Source: Symbiodinium natans (lineage: Eukaryota; Sar; Dinophyceae; Suessiales; Symbiodiniaceae). Taken from it: a stretch of DNA of 64,000 nt. Positions within the stretch are counted from its first letter, which is position 1; the number at the start of each line of letters is the position of its first letter. The stretch covers positions 1,037,421-1,101,420 of the forward strand of contig CAJNDS010002124.1 in the NCBI GenBank assembly GCA_905221605.1, given 5' to 3'. Positions 12,101-24,100 of the stretch are shown here, one piece after another. A program made the translations under genes and the position numbers. Below the pieces are notes generated by a model. It was not told where the DNA came from, ran no database searches, and saw nothing but the letters and a program-made list of their open reading frames with translations.

Positions 12101-15100
12101 GAAGCCCTAAACACTAAGCAGTAACAAAAAGGCGTCCCTGTTTTGTAGTGGCCATTGACCAGCCTAGATTGACGGAGTCAGAACATGTAGCAGACACGGC
12201 ACGTCTCTGCCAAGCTTGCCGCAGGCAACCGCCTGGCTAGAGGACCAGGAGGACCGGGGAGGGAGGGGGCTTAGGCCCTCAAACCTCAGGCACCGAACCC
12301 CACCAAACTTCAGCCAAAACCCCAAGCCCTAACAGCCCTAACAACTCCAACCCAGTCCAACACAGAATCGAACACCCTGCACCCTGACGCTTCAACCCCA
12401 CCCCTTAAACCCGTAACCCGCAACCCCACACTTTAGACATTAGACCCGTAACACCCTCAACCCCAAACCCTAAACATCAAACCTCCTTACCCCCACAGCC
12501 TAACCCCCCAAACCCTAAACCCCAAACCCTAAACCCAAACTCTAAACTAAACCCCAGACCCCAAACCCCAACCCCGCACCCTGAACCGCACGCCCGAAAC
12601 CCCAAACCCCAAACCCTAAGCCACAAGCCCTAAACCCTAAACCCCAAGCCCAAAACTCCAAGCCCTAAACCCTAAACCCTAAACCCGAACCCCCAAGCCC
12701 TAAACCCCAAACCCTAAACTCCAAACCCCAAACCCCGAACCCCAAGCCCTAAACCCCAAGCCCCAAACCCTAAGCCACAAGCCCTAAACCCTGCCCTAAA
12801 CCCTCAACCCTAAACCCCAATCCCCAAAACCCCAGGCCCCGAACCCCAAACCCTAAACCCCAAACCCTAACCCTAAACCCGAAACCCCAAACCCCAAACC
12901 CCAAACCCTAAACCCTAAACCCTAAACCCTAAACCCTAAACCCTAAACCCTAAACCCTAGACCCTAAACCCTAAACCCTAAACCCCGACCCCCAAACCCT
13001 AAACCCTAGACTTAGGCCCTAGACCCTAAGCCCCAAACCCTAAACTAAACCCCTAACCCTAAACCCCTAACCCTAAACCCCTAACCCTAAACCCCTAACC
13101 CTAAACCCTAAACCCTAAACCCCTAACCCTAAACCCCAAACCCTAAACCCTAAACCCTAAACCCTAAACCCTAAACCCTAAACCCCGAACCCGGAGAGGT
13201 GAAGTCGATGTTCGCCTGGATGGAAGCCAGTGGCGACTCCAGGAGCCTCGTCCAGTTCACCTCCAGGACCGCTTGGGGTTTAGGGTTTAGGGTTTAGGGT
13301 TTAGGGTTTAGGGTTTAGGGTTTAGGGTTTAGGGTTTAGGGTTCAGGGTTCAGGGGTAGGGTTTTCGGGTCTAGGGTTTAGGGTTCAGGGTTTAGGGTTT
13401 AAAATTTAGGATTCTTAGGGTTTGGGATGTAGGGTTTGGGGTTTTGGGCAAGTTTTGGGGTGCTTAGGGGTTGTTCTTAGTGGCCCAGTGGCGCCCATTT
13501 TGTTTTTGTTCAACTCAGGGCTTCCTTATAAAGCAACCCACCTTGGGGGCCAAATGAACCCTAAAAGGGCTTAGGGTTTAGTGGGTAGGGTGTAGGCGTT
13601 TATGCTTCATATGCCTTAAGTTGGTGGTATAGCGTGCATGGCCCCAATTTTAGGAACAGGCGTGAAGGGTGTGACCAGTGAGTTAGATTCAAGGGCCTCT
13701 TAAGGGGTGATGGGTGCTGCGGTTGATCTCGAAGCCCTAAACCTTAAATCCTAAACCCTACACCCCTCAACCCTAAACCCCTTACAGTAAACTCCATCAA
13801 GTTTGAACATGGTTTAAGGACGATCAGTGCTGGGATTCCCATTAGTGGCCCTCTTGGGGCAGGAGGATAATGATGTTCCAACTTATGAGGGCTACCCTAC
13901 ACCGACAACCCTAACCCTAAAGCCCCACAATCCCCATAATCTCCATAAACACTAAATCCCTAAACCCCCTAATCTTTAAACCCTAAATAAAGAGGGAACC
14001 CTAAACCCTAAACCCTAAACCCTAAACCCTAAACCCTAAACCCTAAACCCTAAACCCTAAACCCTAAACCCTAAACCCTAAACCCTAAACCCTAAACCCT
14101 AAAGCCTAAACCCTAAACCCTAAACCCTAAACCCTAAACCTACACCCCTTTTAAAGCCTTTGGGAGGAGCCCTGAGGGCGAGGCCTCGTCGGCCGAATCG
14201 CGGCTGCCGGCCCCGATCCGGTCAGGCACTGCGGGGCCCTCCTTAGTGCTTGTTTAGGGTTTAGGGTTTAGGGTTTAGGGTTTAGGGTTAGGGTTTATAG
14301 GGTTTAGGGATTGAGAGCCTCAGGGTTTAGGGTTTAGGGATTGAGGGCTTTAGGGCTAACAAAACCAAAACGCCCTCAATCCCTAAACCTTAACATCCCT
14401 AAACCCAAAGCCCTAAACCCAAAAAGCCTTAAACCCTAAACCTTACAGTCCCAGACACCGGTCGCCAGGAGCCGTGAAGGAGTTTGTTTACTTCTTCAAG
14501 CGAGACCCGAGTCAGATCACCTCGACGACACTGAACCTTTGCCGGGTTTAATTAGGGTTTAGGGTTTAGGGTTTAGGGCTTTGGGTTTCGGGTTCTGGGT
14601 AGAGGTACTAGGCAGGCCCTTCGAACATCGGTTTAGGCGTAAACCCTTTAAACCCTTCTGCATATTTGGGTTTTTGGTCTCAGGGTTGTCTTCATACTGC
14701 CAGGAAGGCCGATACCCTCGCCGAGCATGGAACTCCGAGCACGAGCGCTTGTCAATGTTGGAAGTGGCCGGGGGGGGGGGGGGGGGGGGGCCTCCACACT
14801 AGACTCCCCAACGATGGAACGCTCAAACTTTGTAGGGGTTCCAGTTCCGGCTTTAGCGATCAACTTAAACGATCTGTAAGTTGTGGTCTGAGCAAAAGCC
14901 CAACAAACGGGCATTGGGCTCTCCGTGAGGCACACTACCCTCTGGCGCTCAGCATGCTGTCATTCAGTGACCTTGGGGGTATGGCCCTAAACCCTGAACT
15001 ACTAAACCCGAAACCCTAAAACCCTAAACCCGAATACCCTAAAACCCTAAACCCTAATACCCTAAACCCTAAACCCTAAACCCTAAACCCTAAACCCTAA

Positions 15101-18100
15101 ACCCTAAACCCTAAAACCCTAAACCCTAAACCCTAATACCCTAAAACCCCCAAACTTCTGCCACCCAGGAATGAGCAGGTCCTCTTCGGGTGCAATCGAG
15201 GTCCCCGGGCTTCTGCCGTGTCTTCTAAACTTGGACAGGTTTGAGGTTAAGGCTATAGGGTCTCTCCGCAAGCCAAAAAAAAGCATTAGGGTTTAGGGTT
15301 TAGGGTTTAGAGTTTAGGGTTTAGGGTTTAGGGTTCAAAAAAAGCAATGGTGGGTTTACGAAAATAAAGGATCCGTAATACAGACCCCCAAAAAGCAGGA
15401 TTCCCTTATTATAAGGACCCCAGTAAGGTACCCCTAATTTCGGAAACCCCCATGTACCCCGGTTGCCAACGACAATCATGCAGGGGCCACCGCTTGGACG
15501 GCTTCAGTGCGCCCTGAGTAGGCTTGCAGTACCCTGTACCCCTAAGACACTCCAGGCTTCAATCACGTGCCTTCTCAAAATTGCTTTGTGATTGTGAAGA
15601 GTGTTTACCAGATAGACACCAATCCACACATTTGGCCCTGAACCCAACACTCTAGAACATGCCCCATATCCCACACCTTGTTTGGCTAAGTGGCTCGGAG
15701 TTCTCGGATGGTACGTAATGTACCTGTTAGGTGTTGCTGGGCACGTAGCCAGGGGTTTTCGGATCCCTACAGACCTAAACCCCAAACTAGGGTGTAGCGC
15801 ATGTTCACCTGTCGTATGTATGCTGTGCTACATCTGGGCGAGCTCGACAGCGATGGCTTCATTTCCTAAGCAGCACCTAAACCCTAAACCCTAACTTAAA
15901 CCCTAAACCCTAAACCCTAAACTGCACTCGTGCTGATCACCCACAGCTCAAGTTTCTGCCGCTCAGTCCCTTTGGTGAGACATGTTGCCTGCCGCCAACA
16001 TGTCGCCTTGAGTTGTACAGCTTGCCTTTGAAAGCCCCTAGCTTCCAAACCCTAAACCCTAAACCCTAAACCCTAAACCCTAAACCCTAAACCCTAAACC
16101 CTAAACCCTAGCTTTCACACCCTCTGAGGCCCGCTGCTGGACTCACTGCTCAACCAGATGAACAACATCTACGTCCCAGCATCTTGGTCACAGGGTTCGC
16201 CACTCCTGCACCCCCCCCCCCCCCCGATATAAACCAAAAGACTCTATCCTACTACTTCCTTAAGAACCCCAAAAGCATAAATAATATTCGTCCGTATATT
16301 ACCCTTAATAAGGAAAAATAGTTTTTTTTTTTTTGGGGGGGGGTTCTTAAGCAATTAGTAGCATCTAGTCAGGCCCTTGGGAGCTTGAATACTTTTTCAT
16401 CATGTGCCGAAAGGATCTGAGCTAAGAATTGCTTAGCTAAGATTTGCTTACCTCCCTCAACCGTGTACAATTCAAGGCTTCGGGGCTTTTAGGCATCGGA
16501 AGATATTATCCTCGAGGCAGATAGGTGGGGTTGAGGGTTCAGGGCTTAGGATTTGGGCTCTTCTTTTGTGGGGCCTGAGGGCTGATTGTTCAGGGTCAGG
16601 GTTTAGGGGTTTAGGGGTTTAGGGGTTTAGGGGTTTAGGGTTTAGGGTTTAGGGTTTAGGGTTTAGGGTTTAGGGTTTAGGGTTTAGGGTTTAGGGTTTA
16701 GGGTTATATCAACGGCTTTGGGTGGCTTCTGTGACCACAAAGATCATAGTTTTCGCGTTCCGGCCCCTGCTGTGGGAGCTTGTGCAAGTCTGCCCCAGCT
16801 AGGGTTTAGGGTTTAGGGTTTAGGGTTTAGGGTTTAGGGTTTAGGGTTTAGGGTTTAGGGTTTAGGGTTTAGGGTTTAGGGTTTAGGGTTTAGGGTTTAG
16901 GGTTTAGGGTTTAGGGTTTAGGGTTAGCCTTATAAACCCCGAAACGGACCTAAAAACTCTCACCCCTACTCCCGGGCATTAGGTTTTTAGGCTTTGGCTC
17001 CAAGCCTCATGTGGCTGGGGGGGACCTCCAGTCCCGGAATATTCCAGTCTTGCACAGATGGTGCAGGGTTTAGGGCTTCAGGGTTTTGGGTATTTTGAAT
17101 TTGAAGTGGTGTTTAGGGCTTGAGGGCCTTGTGGGTTTTGAGTGGAGGGTATGAACCTAAACCCTAAACCTTAGACCCAAATTCTAAAACCTGAACCTTA
17201 AGAAATTCAACTTGCTTGGACCCTTATAGGCAAGCAAAAGGCCAGTGCGCCTAGGCACCTCGGTCACGTTTCGTGTCTTTCTTTTGTTCTCTTCGCCCTC
17301 AAACCTACAACGCGCAGCCCACCCCATATCCTACACCCTGCACGCAACTCGGCTTCGGGCGTGGGCTTTAGGGCAGGCAACGTTGGTGCCGAAAGCCCAA
17401 GCATGTAGCCTCCCAAACCCGAAACCCAAGCCCTAAACCCTAAACAATAAACAATAAACCCTAAACCCTAAACCCTAAACCCTAAACCCTAAACCCTAAA
17501 CCCTAAACCCTAAACCCTAAACCCTAAACCCTAAACCCTAAACCCTAAACCCTAAACCCTCCTCCTTCCGCGCTGTTGCCAAGGTTGCCTTGGCAGAGCA
17601 CGGCTGGCCTGACAATGTCCGCAAGGACATGGTCATCAGAGGTGTAGGGTTTAGGGTTTAGGGTTTAGGGCTAGGGTTTAGGTGTTTAGGGCAGAGGGCT
17701 CAGGGTATTTCGGCGTGAAACACTAGACATTCAACCACAAACGCAAAGTCCTGAATGCGTCGTGATTCAGAAGGGGGGGAGGGGCTTTCTTAGGGCATTT
17801 GGGTTCAGGATTTGAGGGTTTGGCGAGAGGTAGGGACGTAGCCCTAAACCCTAGACCCTATAGACCCTAAACCCTAAACCCTATCCTAAACCCTATAAAC
17901 CCTAGGCTCCTAAACCCTAAACGCTTAATTATCACTTATGATTAGCCTTACCCCGAAATCCCAACCCGTTCGCCACGAGTGTGGAAGCCCCTAAACCTCT
18001 TCGCCAGGAGTTCACGTCTCAGGTGCAGAATTTCATGCTGACCGTCACGGCCATGACGCACCAAGGCCGTTTCTGTGCCCATCTCTGGGAAGTCTGGGGT

Positions 18101-21100
18101 TTAAGGTTTGGGGTTTTGGGGTTTAGGGTTGGGGGTCAGGGTTTAGGGTTTTGGGAGCATCAACTTTGGAGAAGAGTCTCTGGTGCCTTAGCTCTTGCGA
18201 CTTCTTTACACGTTGGGGTTTGCAGGCTTGCTGTAGGGGCCGGAAGATTTGCAAATCGCATCCCCTTAGGGTCCTTGTAGAAGTATACGATCATAACCCC
18301 CCAAATCCCTGATCTCATCATTAAGGCACTTCCATGACTCTGATCCTATCATTAGCCCCACGCCCCCCCCCCCCCCCCCCAAAAAAAAAAAAAAAAAACC
18401 TCCCTTACATTACTCTGTTTCCACAGGGTCCTCCTCGGAGGAGACAAAAGCATTCCTCGGCTGGGGATCTTGTCCGCGGCCCATGTGTGAAGTATCAGGG
18501 CCCAGGCTTCCTGCCCGGTCCCTATGCCCTAAGCCCTAAGCACTGAGCCCTAAACCCTAAACCCTAAACCCTAAACCCTAAACCCTAAACCCTAAACCCT
18601 AAACCCTAAACCCTAAACCCTAAACCCTAAACCAACCCTTAAACCCTTAACTCTTGAGCCTAAGCCCTGAAGCCCTTAAGCCTTCAACCCCAATCACCTC
18701 AAGTCGCAGGCAAAGGCAGCACCGTCCTGTACATCCCCCAGGACTCCAGGGGCTTGTAATCCAGAAGTGTTTGCATTTTGCTTGAAGGGTTTAGGGTTTA
18801 GGGTTCAGGGTTTAGGGTTTAGGGTTTAGGGTTTAGGGTTTAGGGTTTTGGGTCCTGATTATTGGAGACGTTGGGTTTAGGGCTTTTGGGGTGCAGTTGG
18901 CCTTTTGTGGTTTGAGGCCTAAGAATTCGGGATAGGTTTTCCTGTTAGGGTCCCAGGGTCGGGTTCTAACCATCACATGAGCTTCAGCAGAGTCAACTCC
19001 GGCGAAGGGATTGTGGTTCGTCTATTTCTTGGGCCGGTTTTGCGGGAACCCTAAACCGTCAACTCTAATCCCTAAGCCCGAATCCCTAAACCCGAAACCC
19101 TAAACCCTAAACGCTAAACCCTAAACCCTAAACCCTAAACCCTAAACCCTAAACCCTAAGCAGCTACAGCCTCGAGTTTAGGGTGTACGCTGGGGTTGGT
19201 TACCCCCACCAAGATGGGGGTTTGCGAAATTAGATAGGGGTACGTTATTGGGGTCCTTCTTAGAAGGAGATCCCACTATTTGGGGGTCTAAAAAGCGTGC
19301 CCGATTTTCGTAAACCCCCAAATGAGTATTGCATAGCTACTACGTATGATCTCGGGTAGCCAGACCCTAGAGGGTTTATGGTTTAGAGTCTAAGTTTAGA
19401 GTCTTGGGGTTGTGTTTTTTGGGTACTACAATTCCTAAGAAACAGCTAAACTGCTTGTAGTTTTTGCTGGGGTTTCAAGTATTGGAATGTTTTGGGTTTT
19501 GGGGTTTCAGGGGTGGGTTTAGGAGTCAGGGGCTCAAGGTTTCTTAGCCCCACAGCCCCAGCTACGCCCCTAAGACCCTACCGAAGTCCTACTATGTGCT
19601 TAAGAACCCCAACAAACGACGAAGAGATAGCAACCCCTATTCCCCCCCGCCTCCCCTTTATAAGGAATATTGTTTTAAACAAGATAATAACCCCTATACC
19701 CCCCCCCCCCCCCCCCCCCCCCCTCCCCGTTAGGAATATATACTTAAACTGTTTTTTGGGCGGTTCTGAAGCAAAGAGTAGTAAACCAAACCCCGAAGCA
19801 CCACTCTATCCTGCTCGAACAGAGCACAGGAACTTCGGCCAAGTCGTACATGTATTCCAATGAGCAGGTGTGACACGTGACCTTACAGGGTTTTAGGTTT
19901 TCGGGTTTAGGGTTTAGGGTTTAGGGGTTTAGGGTGTAGGGTTTAGGGTCTAGTTGTTGAGGACAACTTCGCGAATTTGGAGGCTGCCTCCAAGGACAAG
20001 GACGTGGTGCAGAGCCCTTCGACTCTGAGGGGTTAGGGTTTAGGGATTAGGGTCTAGGGTTTAGGCTAAACAAAAAGGCCACCAGTCTTCATTATGATGG
20101 TTATCATCATGTTCGGCTTCCATCACCACCACTACTTTATGACAGTTGTTTATTGTTGTCGTCACGAGTAATCACGAGTACCATGTGTTTTGGTGCTACT
20201 TGTCCTCATTATCATTCTTCTTAAGCAAAACATCGCATAGAAGAAGTCAGGCCCAAGTATCTACGAGCCAAATGCACCTAAGACCCCCGAACCCCCAAGC
20301 CCCAACCCTTAAAGCCCACACCCTACACCCTAAACCCTAAACCCTAAACCCTCCAAGGACTAAAAGTTGCCTTGATCCACTGGCACCGGCAGATCAAGGA
20401 AGTGACCACCCAGCAAGATTCCGCCAACGAGGGCGCCGCCCGCCCCAAGTTTTCCAGGGTTTAAGGTTTCGGGTTTAGGGTTTAGGGTTTAGCGTTTAGG
20501 GGGCCTTTTCCACTTTTTCCTGGGTGCGGGGTGTAGGGTTGGTCTCAGGGCTATGGGAATTTCAGGTCTTGCAAGCTGTGTGTGTCTGAGGAGAGCAGAG
20601 GAGGGCCCAAGTCTACTTAAGTAGTTGTTTCTTCAAGGGTTTAGGGTCTACAGGGTTCGTTCCCGGGTGGAAGCAGGTGTGTCTGCACGCAGCCTAACAC
20701 CCTAAACCCTCAAACTCAATCCCTTAGCCCTGACCTAAACCGAGGAAAACAACGGCCCGTTGGATGAGATCGAATTCTGGAATGCACGTGACAAAAACCT
20801 TTCCCGACTTCACGAGCAGTTGCAAAGCAAGAAGCTCCAAGAGATCTTGCACCTCGCCTGCATTTTGAGTAGGAGGCGGCTTAATGATATGTTCTAGGAT
20901 TTGTGGCTAAACAACATTTGTTAAGGCTTTAGTGCTTGGGGCTTCGTGTATGGTAGCGCCTAGACCCCTAAGGCCCTAAGGTAACACGCCGAAGCCGGGT
21001 TTAGGGCTTAAGTGTATCGTAGCGCCTAGACCCTTGTTTAGGGTTTAGGGTTTAGGGTTTAGGGTTTAGGGTTTAGGGTTTAGGGTTTAGGGTTTAGGGT

Positions 21101-24100
21101 TAAGGCAACACCCTGAAGCCCGAAATTCTCCGGAATCTAAAGCAGATGTGCTCGGCCAAGAACAACCAACTCAGCAACAGGGCACAGAATCCTTGTATCC
21201 CAAGAAGGAAATGCGGCTCGGGGAGGGCTCAGCTGAACTTTGTAAGCGGGTTATAGGTAGGGTTGCTAGGGTTTAGGGTTTAGGGTTTAGGGTTTAGGGT
21301 TTAGGGTTGGGGCACCTATAACCCGCCCCCTCAACTGCTTGCTAAGTTGACTGAGCCCTCAAGTAGGTGTAAACCTGGAACCCTGATACCGCATTATGCA
21401 TGGTTCTTGCGAGGCCTGGCTGGTAGTACTGGCATGAATGTGATGATTGCAACAACTGCACTTCGCATAGCTTCCAGGGTTTAGGGTTTAGGGTTTAAGG
21501 GTTTAAGGGTTTAAGGGTTTAAGGGTTTAAGGGTTTAAGGGTTTAAGGGTTTAAGGGTTTAAGGGTTTAAGGGTTTAAGGGTTTAAGGGTTTAAGGGTTT
21601 AAGGGTTTAAGGGTTTAGGGTTTAGGGTTTAGGGTTTAGTCAGCTCTTGTACCTCTCAGAAGGGGTCTTTGCCAGCGAAGCTTGAATGACCTGTGTCGTG
21701 GGTGCACATGTCTAGAGCCGATCCAGCACGGGAGTCACTGGAAACCCTCATCCCTAGACCCCAGCCTGTCAGTTCTCTGAATCGTGGTCCCTTTTCGGGG
21801 TGCCCTAAATAATAGGGGCCGCCGAAGGAATAAGGACCCCCAAAAGGGACCATAGTTTCATCCCTAAACCCTAAACCCTAAATGGCGTTTCCGACCATGG
21901 GGGTACCTTTTTGGGGGCTTCCTAGAATAAGGATTATAGCATTTTCGGTTGTAGTAGGGGTACCCCTGTTTCAAAACCCTCAAATAGTAGAGAACCCTAA
22001 ACCCTAGACCCTAACACCTAAACCTAAACCCTGGGGGGGGGGGGGTAGTATAGGGGGGGGGGGGGGGGGGTAGTAGGGAAACCCCATGAGAAAAGGACTG
22101 TGCTGGAGCATGCCAAGTCTGGCTGGCTGAAGAAGTGCCCTTGGCAAGTCTTACCTCTGGGCCTCTGTGATGGGAAATCTCAAGTAAACCCTAAACCCTG
22201 AACTCGAAACCCTAAACTCTAAAAACCCTAAACCCTAAACCCTAAACCCCAGCATAGTAGAATCTCACCCCACAACCCCAAGAGCAACCTCACCCCAAAA
22301 CCCCAGGAGCAATCGAAGGTGGCCTTTTTTTCCACGGGCTGAGTCCGCCGCTCAATGCGACGCAGATGCCAATGGCAGGGGGCCGTGCGCTGGCTTCTTG
22401 CGCGCAGGCCATGCGGCCGCGCGCGGAGCTGTGGAACAAGCGCAGAGCAGTCGCAGGACAAGCTCAACCGGTGGCGAGGCCCCGATCGCTGACACCCAGG
22501 GAGGTGTTGGAGGCCAACTGCGCGCGCCGATGATGTCGATGTAGCACTGCTTCCAAAGACCACTGCTTTCATCCGGGCCAAACTTCTCTAAACCCTGGAA
22601 GCCCCAACCCGAACTTGAATATCTAGGATACTCGTGCTGCTGTAGCCTCACGCCAGCCACCCTAAACCCCTAAGCCTTAAGCCCTAAGCCCTAAGCTCTA
22701 AGCCCTAAGCTCTAAGCCCTACACAACCAGCGCCCCACATGAACGTAGACTTGCTCCAACCTTGCTCGTCCCTGACCCCCTAAACCTAAGCACAGGGTTT
22801 ACGGGTTAGGGTTTGTAGCGGGTTGTAGGGTTTTGAGGGTTATTGTGGGTGTTGAGGGTTTAATTGGGGTTTTAGTTGTTGGTTTTTTAGGTTTTCAGGT
22901 TTTTTAGGTTTGTTTGGTTTTTAGGGCTTTAGGATTTTCAGGGTTTTCAGGGTTTAGGGTGTAGGAGTGCAGGGTTTTTTGTCCAGGGTGTATGTGTTTG
23001 GCAGCTTACAGGGGTGTAGGGTTTCGGGAATTCGAGGGGTTATAGGGTTCTGGTACGTGAGGTATTGTTCCATGTCAGGGGCACTCAACTACCAGGAATG
23101 TGCTACTTCAGAACGATAGCAGAGACCCATGGCTGAACCCTAAACCAACCTCGCCAGCCCATGACAGCTCCGAGAGTTACTCCCCCCTAAACCCTAAACC
23201 CTAAACCCTAAACCCTAAACCCTAAACCCTAAACCCTAAACCCTAAACCCTAAACCCTAAACCCTAAACCCTAAACCCTAAACCCTAAACCCTAAACCCT
23301 AAACCCTAAACCCTAAACCCTAAACCCTAAACCCTAAACCCTAAACCCTAAACCCTAAACCCTAACCCTTAAACCCTAAACCCTAAACCCTAAACCCTAA
23401 ACCCTAAACCCTAAACCCTAAACCCTAAACCCTAAACCCCAAACCCTAAACCCTAAACCCCAAACCCCAAACCCTAAACCCTAAACCCTAAACCCTGAAA
23501 TGTTTCCAGCGCCAGGTTCCGTGCCCTTGAGGAGGACGGCCATGCAGGGGCTTCGGGTTTAGGGTCGGAAGGTTCAGATCTCAATCGAACCCTAAGGGTC
23601 CATGTACCTAAATGGGATTTGGGGTTTAGGGTTTAGGGTTTAGGGTTTCGGGTTTAGGGTTTAGGGCTACTGCTAACTCTTAGGGTCCATGTACCTAAAT
23701 AGGGAATGCTTGGGCCTTCAAGTACTTCCTATATAGGGACTTTGGGGTTCAAGTCTGTATTAAGAAGGTACATGGACCCTTAGGGTGAGGTGTAGATCTA
23801 GTCGAAGATACGGGGAGAACCGTTGCATTTTGCGCCAACACTCGACATGCACCGGCTGGATGGATCGCATCTATCTGGACCTCAAATTCTGCATACCGCC
23901 CTTGGTACTGGCACACGCCCCGGGCAGAAATCTGCTCGGCACGGTGGTCGATTGCAATCAACGGACCATCAGGGTCACATAGCCCACGGACTCTTTGACG
24001 TGGCGGTCGCCCTCACGCACGTCATCCGTGCAGAGAAAGGTGCAGGGCTTGGTCAAGTATGTGCCCTTGTCAAACTAAGAATTTAATTTCGGTTTGGGGT

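Larger units (their letters stand above)
18752..19953. repeat. Intron 13: mixed telomere arrays, two small elements
   Basis: TTTAGGG 18787-18850, CCCTAAA 19080-19160, family D 19216-19320, family E 19588-19783 with poly-C runs, then TTTAGGG-type 19900-19953 at the acceptor (an exception to the usual orientation). Confidence 0.88.

Noticed and set aside
14648-15019. Gly-rich or Pro-rich frames on both strands
   Set aside because: They run through a G20 tract, overlap each other and end in telomere repeats; no motif.
21491-21616. Regular repeats as a CRISPR array
   Set aside because: Contiguous 8-mers without spacers in a eukaryotic intron.
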